The notes under the pieces were generated by a model. It was not told the DNA's origin. It searched no databases and worked only from the letters and a program-made list of their open reading frames with translations. Shown here one piece after another: positions 46,393 to 54,630 of a DNA stretch of 64,000 nucleotides. Origin of the DNA: Methylocaldum szegediense. GTDB lineage: Bacteria > Pseudomonadota > Gammaproteobacteria > Methylococcales > Methylococcaceae. Both the position numbers and the translations under genes were made by a program. The stretch covers positions 1,426,001 to 1,490,000 of the forward strand of contig NZ_OX458333.1 of NCBI RefSeq assembly GCF_949769195.1, written 5' to 3'. Numbering within the stretch: the stretch's first letter is position 1; the number at the start of each line of letters is the position of its first letter.

Positions 46393-48726
46393 ATGAAGCC
46401 GCTGCGAAAGAAATGCCTCGCCCTTGCCGTATCCACCACCCTGCTGATCGGCTGCGCCTCGCAGCCTGGGGACCGGGAGGAAATGGCCCGCGCCGTCGAG
46501 GGCTATATTGAGGATGTGGACAAATTATTCGTCGTCGACTGCCTGCTTCCTGGCCAGGTCCGAAAACTCGGATCGCAGATGACGTATCTCAGCGCCCGCC
46601 GACCGATTAGGACTACGGCCGCCGATTGCGAAGTCCGCGGCGGCGAATACGTTGCCTACGATCGCGCGAACTATTCCACGGCCCTGAATGTCTGGCTGCC
46701 CAAGGCCCAGGAAGGCGATGCCACGGCCCAACTCTACGTCGGACAAATTTACGAGAAAGGACTGGGGCAGGCTCCCGACTACCGCAAGGCGGCCGAGTGG
46801 TATCGAAAAGCGGCTGAACAAGGCAACGCACAGGCCCAAATCAATCTTGGACACCTTTACGAAAAAGGCGCGGGCGTCCCCAAGGACAGCGTCACCGCGG
46901 CCCGCTGGTATCAAAAGGCGGCGGGACTCGAGGGTAGCGAATTGAGCTTCGTTCCCGCGATCGCGGCCTCTGAAGCGCAACGCCTGGAATTGGAAACGCT
47001 GCGCCAGGCTGCCGAACGCAGCCGTCTCGAAGTGGAGGAACTCCGCAGCGAACTGAACGCTACACGGCGACAATTGCAGGCACAGCAGGATGCGCTACGT
47101 AAATCACAGGAGGAAATCGACACCCTTCGGGAAAGGTTGGCTCGGCAAAAGGCGGTCTCGACGACCGGCGACGATCCGAAGGTTCGAGAGCTCGAGGAAG
47201 AGCTGAGACAGAAGACCGCACTCCTTAAGGCACAGCAGGCCAAGGTTAGCCAAATGACGGCCGCGTTCGGCCGTGAGCGCCAGAAACTTAAGCAGGAATT
47301 AGCCGCCGCCCAGGCACAGGCAGCTTCCGTAAAGGCTACTTCGGAGACCGGGCCGGCAACGAACGGCAAAGCATCGAATACCACGCGCAAACGCCTCGAC
47401 GAAGCTGAAAACGCGCTCCAGGCGAAAATGGAGGAGTATCAAAGGAAATCGGCTGAACTGACCGCATGGCTGACACAGGTGGACAAACCCAACGGGGGCG
47501 TCTCGCGCGCGCAGATCGATCGGCGAAAGTCCGAGCTCCAAAACCAAGCCAGAGAGATCGCCGCGCTCAAGGAAACGGTGGAACAGCTAGCCGCAAAAGT
47601 TCAGGAGCAGCCGTCGCCCGAAATGCTCGCTCAGGCGGGTCCCCTGGTGGAAATTATCGACCCACCGGTCACCATGACCCGCGGTGCCCGGATGATTCAG
47701 ATCGGACCCGAGGCTAAAGAAATCGTTGGAAAAGTCGAATCGTCGACCGAGCTTTTGTCGCTGATCGTCAACGACAAGCCTTTGGTGCCAGATGCTTCCG
47801 GCATTTTCCGATATCCGTTGAACCTCGGAGACCCGTCGGGTTCGGTCAAGATTACCGCCACCGACAAGAAGAACAAGGTCACGAGCCTGGATTTCACCCT
47901 CGTCGGGCCCTCCGCGAAGTCAGTCGAAACGACGGCAACGGCGCCGGTCGAAACCAAACGCACGGGACGACCGACTGACATCGATTTCGGCAAGTTTTAC
48001 GCACTCATCATCGGCAACAACAGCTATGTCGCCTACCCTGGACTGCAAACGCCGATCAACGACGCGAAGAGCCTGGATGTCATCCTGCGGGAGCGCTACG
48101 GGTTCCATACCAAGCTCCTTCTCAACGCCAACCGCCATCAAATCATGACGGCGCTGAACGAAATCCACAAAAAGTTGACGGCGAACGACAATCTATTGAT
48201 CTACTATGCAGGACACGGCGAAATCGATCCCGCCACGAATCTCGCCTACTGGCTGCCCACCGACGCCGAAGTCGGCAATCCGGCCAACTGGATCTCCAGC
48301 CAGAGTATCACCGAACTCCTGAGCATCATGCCGGCGCGCCACGTTCTGGTCGTGGCTGATTCCTGCTACTCCGGCGCCATGACCGGATCGGCCGTGGCCA
48401 AGCTGCCGGATACGATGGACGAAAGCAAGCGCACAAAATGGTTAAAGATTATGGCCACGCGCAAAGCGCGAATGGTTCTCACCTCTGGCGGTGTAAAACC
48501 GGTGCTCGACCAGGGCGGCGGCGGCCATTCCGTATTCGCCAACGCTTTCCTCGGCGTATTGCGCGCCAACAAGGGCATTCTGGAAGACTACGACGTGTTC
48601 CGCGCAGTAGCTGGCCAAGTCAAGGCATCGGCCGCGAAAGCCGGTTTCGAACAAGTGCCTCAATATGCGCCACTCCAACACGCCGGCCACGAAGGTAGCC
48701 CGTTCTTTTTCGTGCCGAGCGCCTGA
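46393..48726 (+). CDS. Sel1-repeat, coiled-coil, caspase-fold (C14) lipoprotein linked to T6SS
   Basis: 777 residues. Lipoprotein signal with lipobox LIGC (Cys21). Two Sel1 repeats about 105-178 (DATAQLYVGQIYEKGLGQ, AQAQINLGHLYEKGAGV). A long charged coiled coil about 190-330 and further helices to 415. A beta-rich linker about 415-525 (IDPPVTMTRGARMIQIG). Caspase domain about 531-775: FYALIIGNNSY, catalytic His608 in YYAGHGE and Cys658 in DSCYSG, so the dyad is intact. Third gene of the tssJ operon (58-base gap). Orthocaspases are usually cytoplasmic; here lipidation implies the periplasm. Function is unknown. Confidence 0.88.
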   Translation: MKPLRKKCLALAVSTTLLIGCASQPGDREEMARAVEGYIEDVDKLFVVDCLLPGQVRKLGSQMTYLSARRPIRTTAADCEVRGGEYVAYDRANYSTALNVWLPKAQEGDATAQLYVGQIYEKGLGQAPDYRKAAEWYRKAAEQGNAQAQINLGHLYEKGAGVPKDSVTAARWYQKAAGLEGSELSFVPAIAASEAQRLELETLRQAAERSRLEVEELRSELNATRRQLQAQQDALRKSQEEIDTLRERLARQKAVSTTGDDPKVRELEEELRQKTALLKAQQAKVSQMTAAFGRERQKLKQELAAAQAQAASVKATSETGPATNGKASNTTRKRLDEAENALQAKMEEYQRKSAELTAWLTQVDKPNGGVSRAQIDRRKSELQNQAREIAALKETVEQLAAKVQEQPSPEMLAQAGPLVEIIDPPVTMTRGARMIQIGPEAKEIVGKVESSTELLSLIVNDKPLVPDASGIFRYPLNLGDPSGSVKITATDKKNKVTSLDFTLVGPSAKSVETTATAPVETKRTGRPTDIDFGKFYALIIGNNSYVAYPGLQTPINDAKSLDVILRERYGFHTKLLLNANRHQIMTALNEIHKKLTANDNLLIYYAGHGEIDPATNLAYWLPTDAEVGNPANWISSQSITELLSIMPARHVLVVADSCYSGAMTGSAVAKLPDTMDESKRTKWLKIMATRKARMVLTSGGVKPVLDQGGGGHSVFANAFLGVLRANKGILEDYDVFRAVAGQVKASAAKAGFEQVPQYAPLQHAGHEGSPFFFVPSA

Positions 48727-49221
48727 GGAGGAAATACATTTAGGAACCCCTGAACAAGCGGATTCCGTTCCTGGTTCGACAATCTCACCTTAAATGGAAT
48801 CAATAGGTTACCGTGCGTCCTGAGCCCTTGGACTCGGCTCAGGACAGGGCTGTCGGAGGGCTTGATCAGAGCTTCCTTGACCGAACGGCGCCGAGGCTGC
48901 TGTTCCTGGACGAGATCGGCTGTTTGCCGCACGCACACAACAACGCGAATCTCTTTTTTCAACGTCATCGCCAAGCGCCACGAGCGAACGCCGACCGTCG
49001 AACGACACCGGCGTTGGTAAAAGGGCATTGAAAACCGGCTCACTCGGCGTACATTGTGCAGATCGACTATGTCGATCTGGAACAATCCGGAGCCTACGTG
49101 TTAGGGCCCTGGAACACCACGCTTAGTCTCTCGCACGAATATTTCCAGGCGGCTTTCAGCAATACCTCCGAAGGAACGTGGAGGGTTCCGCTCGATCTGA
49201 TATGATGAAGCCATCGTTGAC
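48727..49221. other. Intergenic region between the caspase-lipoprotein gene and the mrp operon
   Basis: Contains the istB relic annotated separately and otherwise no gene. The remaining 3' part should carry the promoter of the antiporter operon. Marks the right edge of the T6SS locus. Confidence 0.5.
48880..49064 (+). pseudogene. Decayed istB (IS21 ATPase) fragment
   Basis: One frame reads TAPRLLFLDEIGCLPHAHNN then ANLFF; a shift at the run of six T (48953-48961 area) restores FFNVIAKRHER in the next frame, and further on YIVQI. These match the Walker B and following part of the intact IstB at 9113-9895 ([31 protein letters not shown]). The N-terminus with Walker A is gone and the middle is deleted. 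It is divergent enough to come from a different, old IS21 copy. Confidence 0.75.
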
Positions 49222-49740
49222 ATGGATAGTCCGCTTATGTTCGTTACTTTGGTCAAATCTGCGATCAGGCGCGTTCTGCTCCTGGTCGTGTGCTGGTGGG
49301 CCTTGACCGAGGGGGATTCTTCGGCTTGGGCTTTCGGCATCCCCGTTATCCTCATCGCGCTCGCGTCATCCATCCTCATCAACCCGTCCACGCGCGGGCG
49401 CATTCACAGCCTGCCCGGTTTTGCCGGTTTTTTCCTATGGCATTCGCTGCTCGGCGGCATCGATGTTGCCCGCCGCGCCTTGCATCCGAAAATGCCGTTG
49501 GCGCCCGCTTTGATCGACTTTCCGTTACGTCTCGACGATCAAGCAGCCATTACCCTCTTAATTTACACGATCAACTTGTTGCCCGGGACGATCGTTGTGG
49601 AATTCGAGGAGCGGCGGCTTGGGATCCATGTTCTCGACCGCAGGCTCCCGGTTTTCGAATCCCTGCGGACGGTGGAGACGCGCGTGGCGGTTCTGTTCGG
49701 TTTCCAGTTGACTGACATGGAGGATTTGTCAAATGCCTGA
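49222..49740 (+). CDS. mrpE: MrpE/MnhE-type cation antiporter subunit
   Basis: 172 residues: three hydrophobic segments at the N-terminus (LLLVVCWWALTEGD, FGIPVILIALASSILI, FAGFFLWHSLLGGIDVA), then the MnhE signature of RRALHPKMPLAPALIDFPL, LLIYTINLLPGTIVVEFEE and a cytoplasmic beta tail (IHVLD). First gene of a nine-gene antiporter operon; equivalent to MbhA in the archaeal Mbh operon. Overlaps mrpF by eight bases. Confidence 0.93.
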   Translation: MDSPLMFVTLVKSAIRRVLLLVVCWWALTEGDSSAWAFGIPVILIALASSILINPSTRGRIHSLPGFAGFFLWHSLLGGIDVARRALHPKMPLAPALIDFPLRLDDQAAITLLIYTINLLPGTIVVEFEERRLGIHVLDRRLPVFESLRTVETRVAVLFGFQLTDMEDLSNA

Positions 49741-50008
49741 TCTGGACCTGGAGCTCGCCTTCTTTTTGCTCCTCAATATTGCTGCCGGACTGCTGCGCAT
49801 TGTGCGCGGTCCCACCCGGGTCGACCGTATGCTGGCGTCGCAATTGTTCGGCACTACGGGCGTGGCCGTCTTGCTGCTGTTGGCTGAAGCGCAGGGCATG
49901 CCGGCGCTGCGGGATGTCGCCCTGAGCTTTGTCCTGCTCGCAGTGCTGGCGACGGTAGCGTTCGTAGAGCGGTTCCCAAGCCATGCTGGCCGGAGTGACG
50001 GGCCATGA
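49733..50008 (+). CDS. mrpF: MrpF/MnhF-type subunit
   Basis: 91 residues, three transmembrane helices, with the family motif LLRIVRGPTRVDRMLASQLFGT between helices 1 and 2 and ALRDVALSFVLLAVLATVAFVER at the end (cited in part). Small membrane subunit of the Mrp/Mbh module. Overlaps mrpE by 8 and mrpG by 4 bases. Confidence 0.94.
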   Translation: MPDLDLELAFFLLLNIAAGLLRIVRGPTRVDRMLASQLFGTTGVAVLLLLAEAQGMPALRDVALSFVLLAVLATVAFVERFPSHAGRSDGP

Positions 50009-50328
50009 GTGATATCGCGCTTCAATGGCTTTCCGCCTTCTCGCTTATTTTCGGCATTTTCTTCTTTTTTGCCGGAACCGTAGGTCTTTTGCGCTTTCCG
50101 GACACCTACACCCGAATCCATGCGTTGACTAAGGCCGATAACTTAGGTCTGGGCCTGACCATCTTTGGTCTCATGCTGCAGACCGAATCCTGGGTGGTGG
50201 TGTTGAAACTTCTGCTGATCTGGCTGCTCGCGCTGCCGGCTAGTGCTACGGTTAGTCATCTGCTTGCCCGCCACGTCCGTCGTTCTCAACCCAGAACCGA
50301 CGGCGTAGTAAACCGGACCCTGCGGTGA
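50005..50328 (+). CDS. mrpG: MrpG/MnhG-type subunit
   Basis: 107 residues, three helices, with the MnhG pattern FFFAGTVGLLRFPDTYTRIHALTKADNLGLG (cited in part). Overlaps the next gene by four bases. Corresponds to MbhC. Confidence 0.94.
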   Translation: MSDIALQWLSAFSLIFGIFFFFAGTVGLLRFPDTYTRIHALTKADNLGLGLTIFGLMLQTESWVVVLKLLLIWLLALPASATVSHLLARHVRRSQPRTDGVVNRTLR

Positions 50329-50600
50329 TGGTCGGCACATCGCTGGATCTCGCATTGGCGGCGGTCCTGATTTGGATCGCCTGGCGCGCCGGAGCAACCG
50401 CCGAGCTGTTCAATGCCGTGATTCTGTTCATCGTTTTTGGCCTCCTGATGACCCTGGCCTGGGTAAGGCTGAACGCACCCGACATCGCCCTCGCGGAAAT
50501 CGCGATTGGAACTGGCCTCACCGGGGCCTTGATGTTGGACGCCGTGGCGCACATCGGCGGCAAACGTCGACGACGGCGTGTACGTAGGAACTCGTCATGA
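50325..50600 (+). CDS. DUF4040 / MbhD-like antiporter subunit
   Basis: 91 residues with three helices: LDLALAAVLIWIAWRAG, ELFNAVILFIVFGLLMTLAWV, then LNAPDIALAEIAIGTGLTGAL, the DUF4040 (MbhD, or N-terminal MrpB/MrpA-end) pattern with the conserved acidic residues in PDIALAE. The Arg-rich tail RRRRRVRR is cytoplasmic. In classic Mrp this domain is the C-terminus of MrpA; here it is a separate gene as in Mbh. Confidence 0.88.
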   Translation: MMVGTSLDLALAAVLIWIAWRAGATAELFNAVILFIVFGLLMTLAWVRLNAPDIALAEIAIGTGLTGALMLDAVAHIGGKRRRRRVRRNSS

Positions 50601-51340
50601 ACGGCGTATCAAGTCCGGCCCGGTGGATCGCGGGCGCCCTCGCTTGGGTCCTAGGTCTCGGTCTTGCCGGCACGATGACCGCCCTGCCCCTCCCTGGCGA
50701 AGGATTGGCCCCGCTCGTCCAAGCGTATCTCGCAGAAAGCGGCGTCAAGCATCCGGTAACCGCTGTGCTGTTGAATTATCGCGGTTATGACACTCTGCTG
50801 GAAATCGCGGTATTGCAGGCGGCCGTTCTGGGCGTTCTGGCGTTTCGGCCAACTCGGCCGGTTTCCCTGCGCAGAACCCGGCCTGATCCGAGCCCGGTGC
50901 TGCGGACACTGACTCATTGGATAGCTCCGCTCATCGCTCTGACGGGAGGATACCTCCTGTGGGCGGGGGCATATCGCCCGGGTGGGGCGTTTCAGGCCGG
51001 AGCGGTGCTTGCGGGCGGCGGGGTCCTACTCCGGCTGGTCGGCGCGATTCCGGGCTTCCGTTGGCCGAGCGCTAGATTGCGTATTGGCCTCGTGCTGGGT
51101 TTCACTGTATTCCTTGCGGCTGCCGCCGTGCCGCTGTCGGAGGGATCCAGCTTAATGACATACCGCGAAGCACGGGCAGCCGTATCGATCCTGCTGATCG
51201 AATCGGCTTTGACCTTATCCATCGCGGTAGTCCTGGTAACGCTGTTCATCGGCGCGGCACCTCCCCGGATCGGATGTTCACCACGGCTTCATGCGGCACG
51301 CCGATGGCGGATACAAGAGCAGGACGCTCATCATGGGTAA
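50597..51340 (+). CDS. mrpB: Fusion of MbhE-like and MnhB (MbhF) antiporter domains
   Basis: 247 residues. N-terminal half (1-85) matches MbhE with VTAVLLNYRGYDTLLEIAVLQAA; C-terminal half (about 100-225) is MnhB with LIALTGGYLLWAGAYRPGGAFQAGAVLAGG (cited in part) and a further three helices. In Pyrococcus Mbh these are two genes. The last 20 residues (Arg/His/Gln-rich) look like read-through into the next gene's start and may be neutral. Overlaps mrpC by eight bases. Confidence 0.9.
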   Translation: MNGVSSPARWIAGALAWVLGLGLAGTMTALPLPGEGLAPLVQAYLAESGVKHPVTAVLLNYRGYDTLLEIAVLQAAVLGVLAFRPTRPVSLRRTRPDPSPVLRTLTHWIAPLIALTGGYLLWAGAYRPGGAFQAGAVLAGGGVLLRLVGAIPGFRWPSARLRIGLVLGFTVFLAAAAVPLSEGSSLMTYREARAAVSILLIESALTLSIAVVLVTLFIGAAPPRIGCSPRLHAARRWRIQEQDAHHG

Positions 51341-51647
51341 CGGACTAATTTATGCCTTGACCGGTGCTGTGTTATTCGCGCTCGGCCTTTACGGACTCAT
51401 CGTCCATACGCATCTGGTACGCAAGCTGATCGCCTTTAACATCATGGGCAGCGGGGTATTTCTGGTTCTCGTAGGACTGCCACAGCGCGTCGCCGGCACA
51501 CCTCCCGACCGGGTATCCGAGGCCCTGGTGCTCACCGGGATCGTCGTCGCAGTGAGCGCCACGGCCTTCGGGCTGGCGCTGGTGCGACGCCTTTATGACC
51601 TGACCGGTGAAACCCGATTACCGAACGATCTCCGGCCCAAGCCATGA
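51333..51647 (+). CDS. mrpC: MrpC/MnhC (NuoK-like) subunit
   Basis: 104 residues from MGNGLIYALTG; upstream in-frame codons lie inside mrpB. Three helices with the NuoK-like core: LFALGLYGLIVHTHLVRKLIAFNIMGSGVFL (cited in part) and the D/E region DRVSEALVLTGIVVAVSATAFGLAL. Overlaps both neighbours by a few bases. Confidence 0.94.
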   Translation: MGNGLIYALTGAVLFALGLYGLIVHTHLVRKLIAFNIMGSGVFLVLVGLPQRVAGTPPDRVSEALVLTGIVVAVSATAFGLALVRRLYDLTGETRLPNDLRPKP

Positions 51648-53140
51648 CCGGTCTCTCATCCGCCGTACCCTGGATGCCGCTACTGATTCTCATACCCTTG
51701 TTCGCCGGCACCCTGTCTTTTTTATTCGGCGAACGCTTCCGGCGCACTGTGCTCGCGGCCGCGATCGGCGGAACCTGGTTTTCTCTGATACGGCTCACGA
51801 TCGACTTCGAGGATGCGGGCCGGTGGCATTATCCGGTCGGCGGCTGGGGAGCACTGCTCGGCATCGAGCTTCGCATCGACGGGTTCAGTCTCGTGATGCT
51901 GGGAACGACCGCTACGGTGGGGAGTTTCATCAGCCTCTACGCGCTCGGCTTTTTTGCCGACGACAGACACCGCGGACTCCGATTCTGGCCGCTCTGGTGG
52001 TTCTTGTGGGGGGCCCACAACGCCGTCTTTCTCTCGGCCGATCTTTTCAATCTCTACGTGAGCCTCGAGCTCTTGAGCCTCTGTGCGGTCGGTCTCGTCG
52101 TGCTCACGGTCGATCCGGGCTCGCTGGCGGCGGGGCTGCGCTATCTTCTCGCCGCACTGACGGGCTCGTTGACCTATCTCATGGGCGTAGCGCTGCTGTA
52201 CGGCGCCTATGGCACTTTGTCTTTGGAGCAACTCGCGGGCTTGTTCCACCCGGAACCCGCGAACGCCTTGGCGGCGAGTCTCGTTACCGTAGGATTGATA
52301 CTCAAGACTGCCCTCTTTCCGCTCCATTTCTGGTTGCCGCCAGCACACGGAGGAGCTCTGGCTCCGGTCAGTGCGCTCTTGTCGGGACTGGTGATCAAGG
52401 CATCCTTTTACGTATTGCTGCGCCTTTGGTTCGAGGTCTTTCCGTCCGCGCTGAACGAGTCCTTCACACAAGGCATCGGCGCTCTTGGTGCGATTGCCAT
52501 CTTTACCGGCGCTTGGCTCGCATTCCATCAGGAAAAGCTGAAAATGCTCATCGCCTGGTCGACCGTGACTCAGGTCGGCTATTTGTTTCTGACCTTTCCG
52601 TTGGCCGCTGCGTCGCCTTCGAGTACTCTGGCTGCGTTCAGCGGCGGTGTCTTCCTAGCCGTCTCCCATGCTGTGGCCAAGGCTGCAGTATTCTTGGCGG
52701 CCGGCGCCATGCTGAAGGTGACGGACGAGGACGGCGTCGACCGAATGGCGGGCGTCGGCCGGCATTTGCCCATCAGCCTGTTCGCCTTCGCCATAGCGGG
52801 TGTCAGTCTGATGGGTTTGCCTCCGAGCGGGGGGTTCATCGGCAAATGGCTGCTGCTCACGGCCGCCTTGTCCTCCGGTCAATGGTGGTGGGCCGCCGTT
52901 CTGGTGTTAGGCGGGTTCACATCCGCCGCTTATATCTTTCGAGTGCTGCGGCGCTGTTTTCTGCCGCCCAAGGCCCATGCGGTGTTCCATCCGATACCCT
53001 TGATCATGCCTCTGGCCGCGCTGTCTTTGGCCAGCATCGCCTTGGCCCTAGGATTGGGGGCGGTTTATCCGCTTCATCTCTTGCAGACAGGCATGCCGCT
53101 CTTGCTTGGAGCCTCCGCACCGTCAACGGTGATCCCATGA
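51644..53140 (+). CDS. mrpD: MrpD/NuoN-like proton-translocating antiporter subunit (first of three)
   Basis: 498 residues, about 14 transmembrane helices. Conserved channel lysines in GLILKTALFPLHFWLPPAH and LLSGLVIKASFYVLL, the broken-helix pattern of NuoL/M/N and MrpA/D. N-terminal LYVSLELLSLCAVGLV supplies the conserved TM5 glutamate. Start overlaps the mrpC stop by four bases; stop overlaps the next gene by four. A long frame on the same strand is open across this gene but is a composition effect. Confidence 0.94.
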   Translation: MTGLSSAVPWMPLLILIPLFAGTLSFLFGERFRRTVLAAAIGGTWFSLIRLTIDFEDAGRWHYPVGGWGALLGIELRIDGFSLVMLGTTATVGSFISLYALGFFADDRHRGLRFWPLWWFLWGAHNAVFLSADLFNLYVSLELLSLCAVGLVVLTVDPGSLAAGLRYLLAALTGSLTYLMGVALLYGAYGTLSLEQLAGLFHPEPANALAASLVTVGLILKTALFPLHFWLPPAHGGALAPVSALLSGLVIKASFYVLLRLWFEVFPSALNESFTQGIGALGAIAIFTGAWLAFHQEKLKMLIAWSTVTQVGYLFLTFPLAAASPSSTLAAFSGGVFLAVSHAVAKAAVFLAAGAMLKVTDEDGVDRMAGVGRHLPISLFAFAIAGVSLMGLPPSGGFIGKWLLLTAALSSGQWWWAAVLVLGGFTSAAYIFRVLRRCFLPPKAHAVFHPIPLIMPLAALSLASIALALGLGAVYPLHLLQTGMPLLLGASAPSTVIP

Positions 53141-54630
53141 CCTTCGATGATTGGTTGCCCCTCCTGGTCGTGTTGAGTTCGCTCATAACCGGCCTGATCA
53201 TTTTTTTTGTAGGTGAGGAACAGCATCGCACCCGCTCCTGGCTCAATCTGATTGGTGCCGTGGGGAAGCTCGCTCTAGTGGGCATCATGGTAGGGGGCGT
53301 GTTCCACAGGCGTCGTTACGAGACCCGGTTGCCGTTGCTGCCCGATCAGGATTTCGTATTGCGCGCTGACGCGATGGGCATGCTGTTCGTGGGGCTTTCT
53401 TCGGTGCTGTGGCTGTTGACGACAGTCTATGCCATCGGCTATCTCGAAGGATCGCCTCATCGCAGCCGCTTTTTCGGCTTTTTCAGCCTATGCGTGACCG
53501 CCACGATGGGCATCGCGCTGGCCGGCGATCTCGTAACCTTCGTCATCTTCTACGAGCTCCTGACGCTGTCCACCTATCCCTTGATTGTGCATCGCGGCAC
53601 GCCGGAAGCTCTACGCGCGGGAAAAGTCTATCTGCAATACACGATATCGGGTGGCGCCTTGCTCCTGGTGGGCGTCGTCTGGTTGCACGCATTGACCGGG
53701 TCCGTTGAATTCACCGAGCGCGGCGTTCTTGCCGGGGTGACTGAACGAGATCATCCTGCCTTGCTCGCCATCTTCGCGATCCTGGTTGCCGGGCTCGGCG
53801 TCAAGGCCGCACTGGTGCCGTTACATGGATGGCTGCCCATCGCCATGGTGGCACCGGCACCGGTAAGCGCTTTGTTGCATGCCGTGGCGGTAGTAAAAGC
53901 CGGAGCCTTCGGTATCGTTCGAGTCACCTATGACGTCTACGGGGTGGAGTTCGCCGCCCAGTTGGGCGTGCTGAACCCCCTGGCCTGGGTGGCAGGCCTT
54001 ACCATCGTCTACGGTTCCCTGCGAGCGCTGGCTCAGGACGACCTAAAGCGGCGGCTCGCCTATTCGACGGTCAGCCAGGTGTCGTACATCGTGCTCGGGA
54101 TCAGCATTCTCGGCCCGCTCGCGACCATAGGCGGGGTCGTACATCTCGTACACCAGGGTCTGATGAAAATCACCTTGTTCTTCTGTGCCGGCGATCTGGC
54201 GGAGACCCTAGGCATCCATAAGATCAGCGAAATGAACGGCGTCGGCCGGCGCATGCCCTGGTCTATGGCCGCATTTACCGTGGCGGCGCTAGGCATGATA
54301 GGCATGCCACCCGTCGCCGGCTTCATCAGCAAGTGGTATCTGGGATTGGGGGCGATCGCCGCGAAAGACTACTGGGCGCTCCTCGTGCTTGCCGCCAGCA
54401 CCATACTCAATGCCGCCTATTTCCTGCCGATTCTTCGGCGTATCTGGTTTCTGCCTGCAAGCGGCGCATGGCCGAAACCAGAGAAAGATCAGCTTGAAAC
54501 CCGGCCTACATTGCTGGTGCCTACATTGACCACTGCCCTTCTCTCGCTGGCCGCCGGGCTGTTCGCGGGCTCGTGGATCAGCCCTTTAGGCTGGGCCAAG
54601 TTGATCGCCGCCAGGGAGTATGCCTCATGA
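53137..54630 (+). CDS. MrpD/NuoM-like antiporter subunit (second of three)
   Basis: 497 residues from the ATG at 53137 (MTFDDWLPLLVVLSS), chosen because it overlaps the previous stop by four bases; the frame stays open far upstream inside the previous gene without antiporter sequence. Typical features: VTFVIFYELLTLSTYPLIV (TM5 glutamate), LVAGLGVKAALVPLHGWLPIA and LLHAVAVVKAGAFG (TM7/TM8 lysines), YSTVSQVSYIVLG. Part of the same antiporter module. Confidence 0.94.
   Translation: MTFDDWLPLLVVLSSLITGLIIFFVGEEQHRTRSWLNLIGAVGKLALVGIMVGGVFHRRRYETRLPLLPDQDFVLRADAMGMLFVGLSSVLWLLTTVYAIGYLEGSPHRSRFFGFFSLCVTATMGIALAGDLVTFVIFYELLTLSTYPLIVHRGTPEALRAGKVYLQYTISGGALLLVGVVWLHALTGSVEFTERGVLAGVTERDHPALLAIFAILVAGLGVKAALVPLHGWLPIAMVAPAPVSALLHAVAVVKAGAFGIVRVTYDVYGVEFAAQLGVLNPLAWVAGLTIVYGSLRALAQDDLKRRLAYSTVSQVSYIVLGISILGPLATIGGVVHLVHQGLMKITLFFCAGDLAETLGIHKISEMNGVGRRMPWSMAAFTVAALGMIGMPPVAGFISKWYLGLGAIAAKDYWALLVLAASTILNAAYFLPILRRIWFLPASGAWPKPEKDQLETRPTLLVPTLTTALLSLAAGLFAGSWISPLGWAKLIAAREYAS

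Noticed and set aside
51607-53136. A same-strand frame open through the whole of mrpD and continuing in frame into the second antiporter gene (apparent 1007-residue protein)
   Set aside because: The N-terminal 510 residues are Arg/Ser/Gly-rich with no family pattern, while mrpD in another frame shows the full NuoN-like core. The real second subunit starts at 53137, with a four-base overlap to mrpD.
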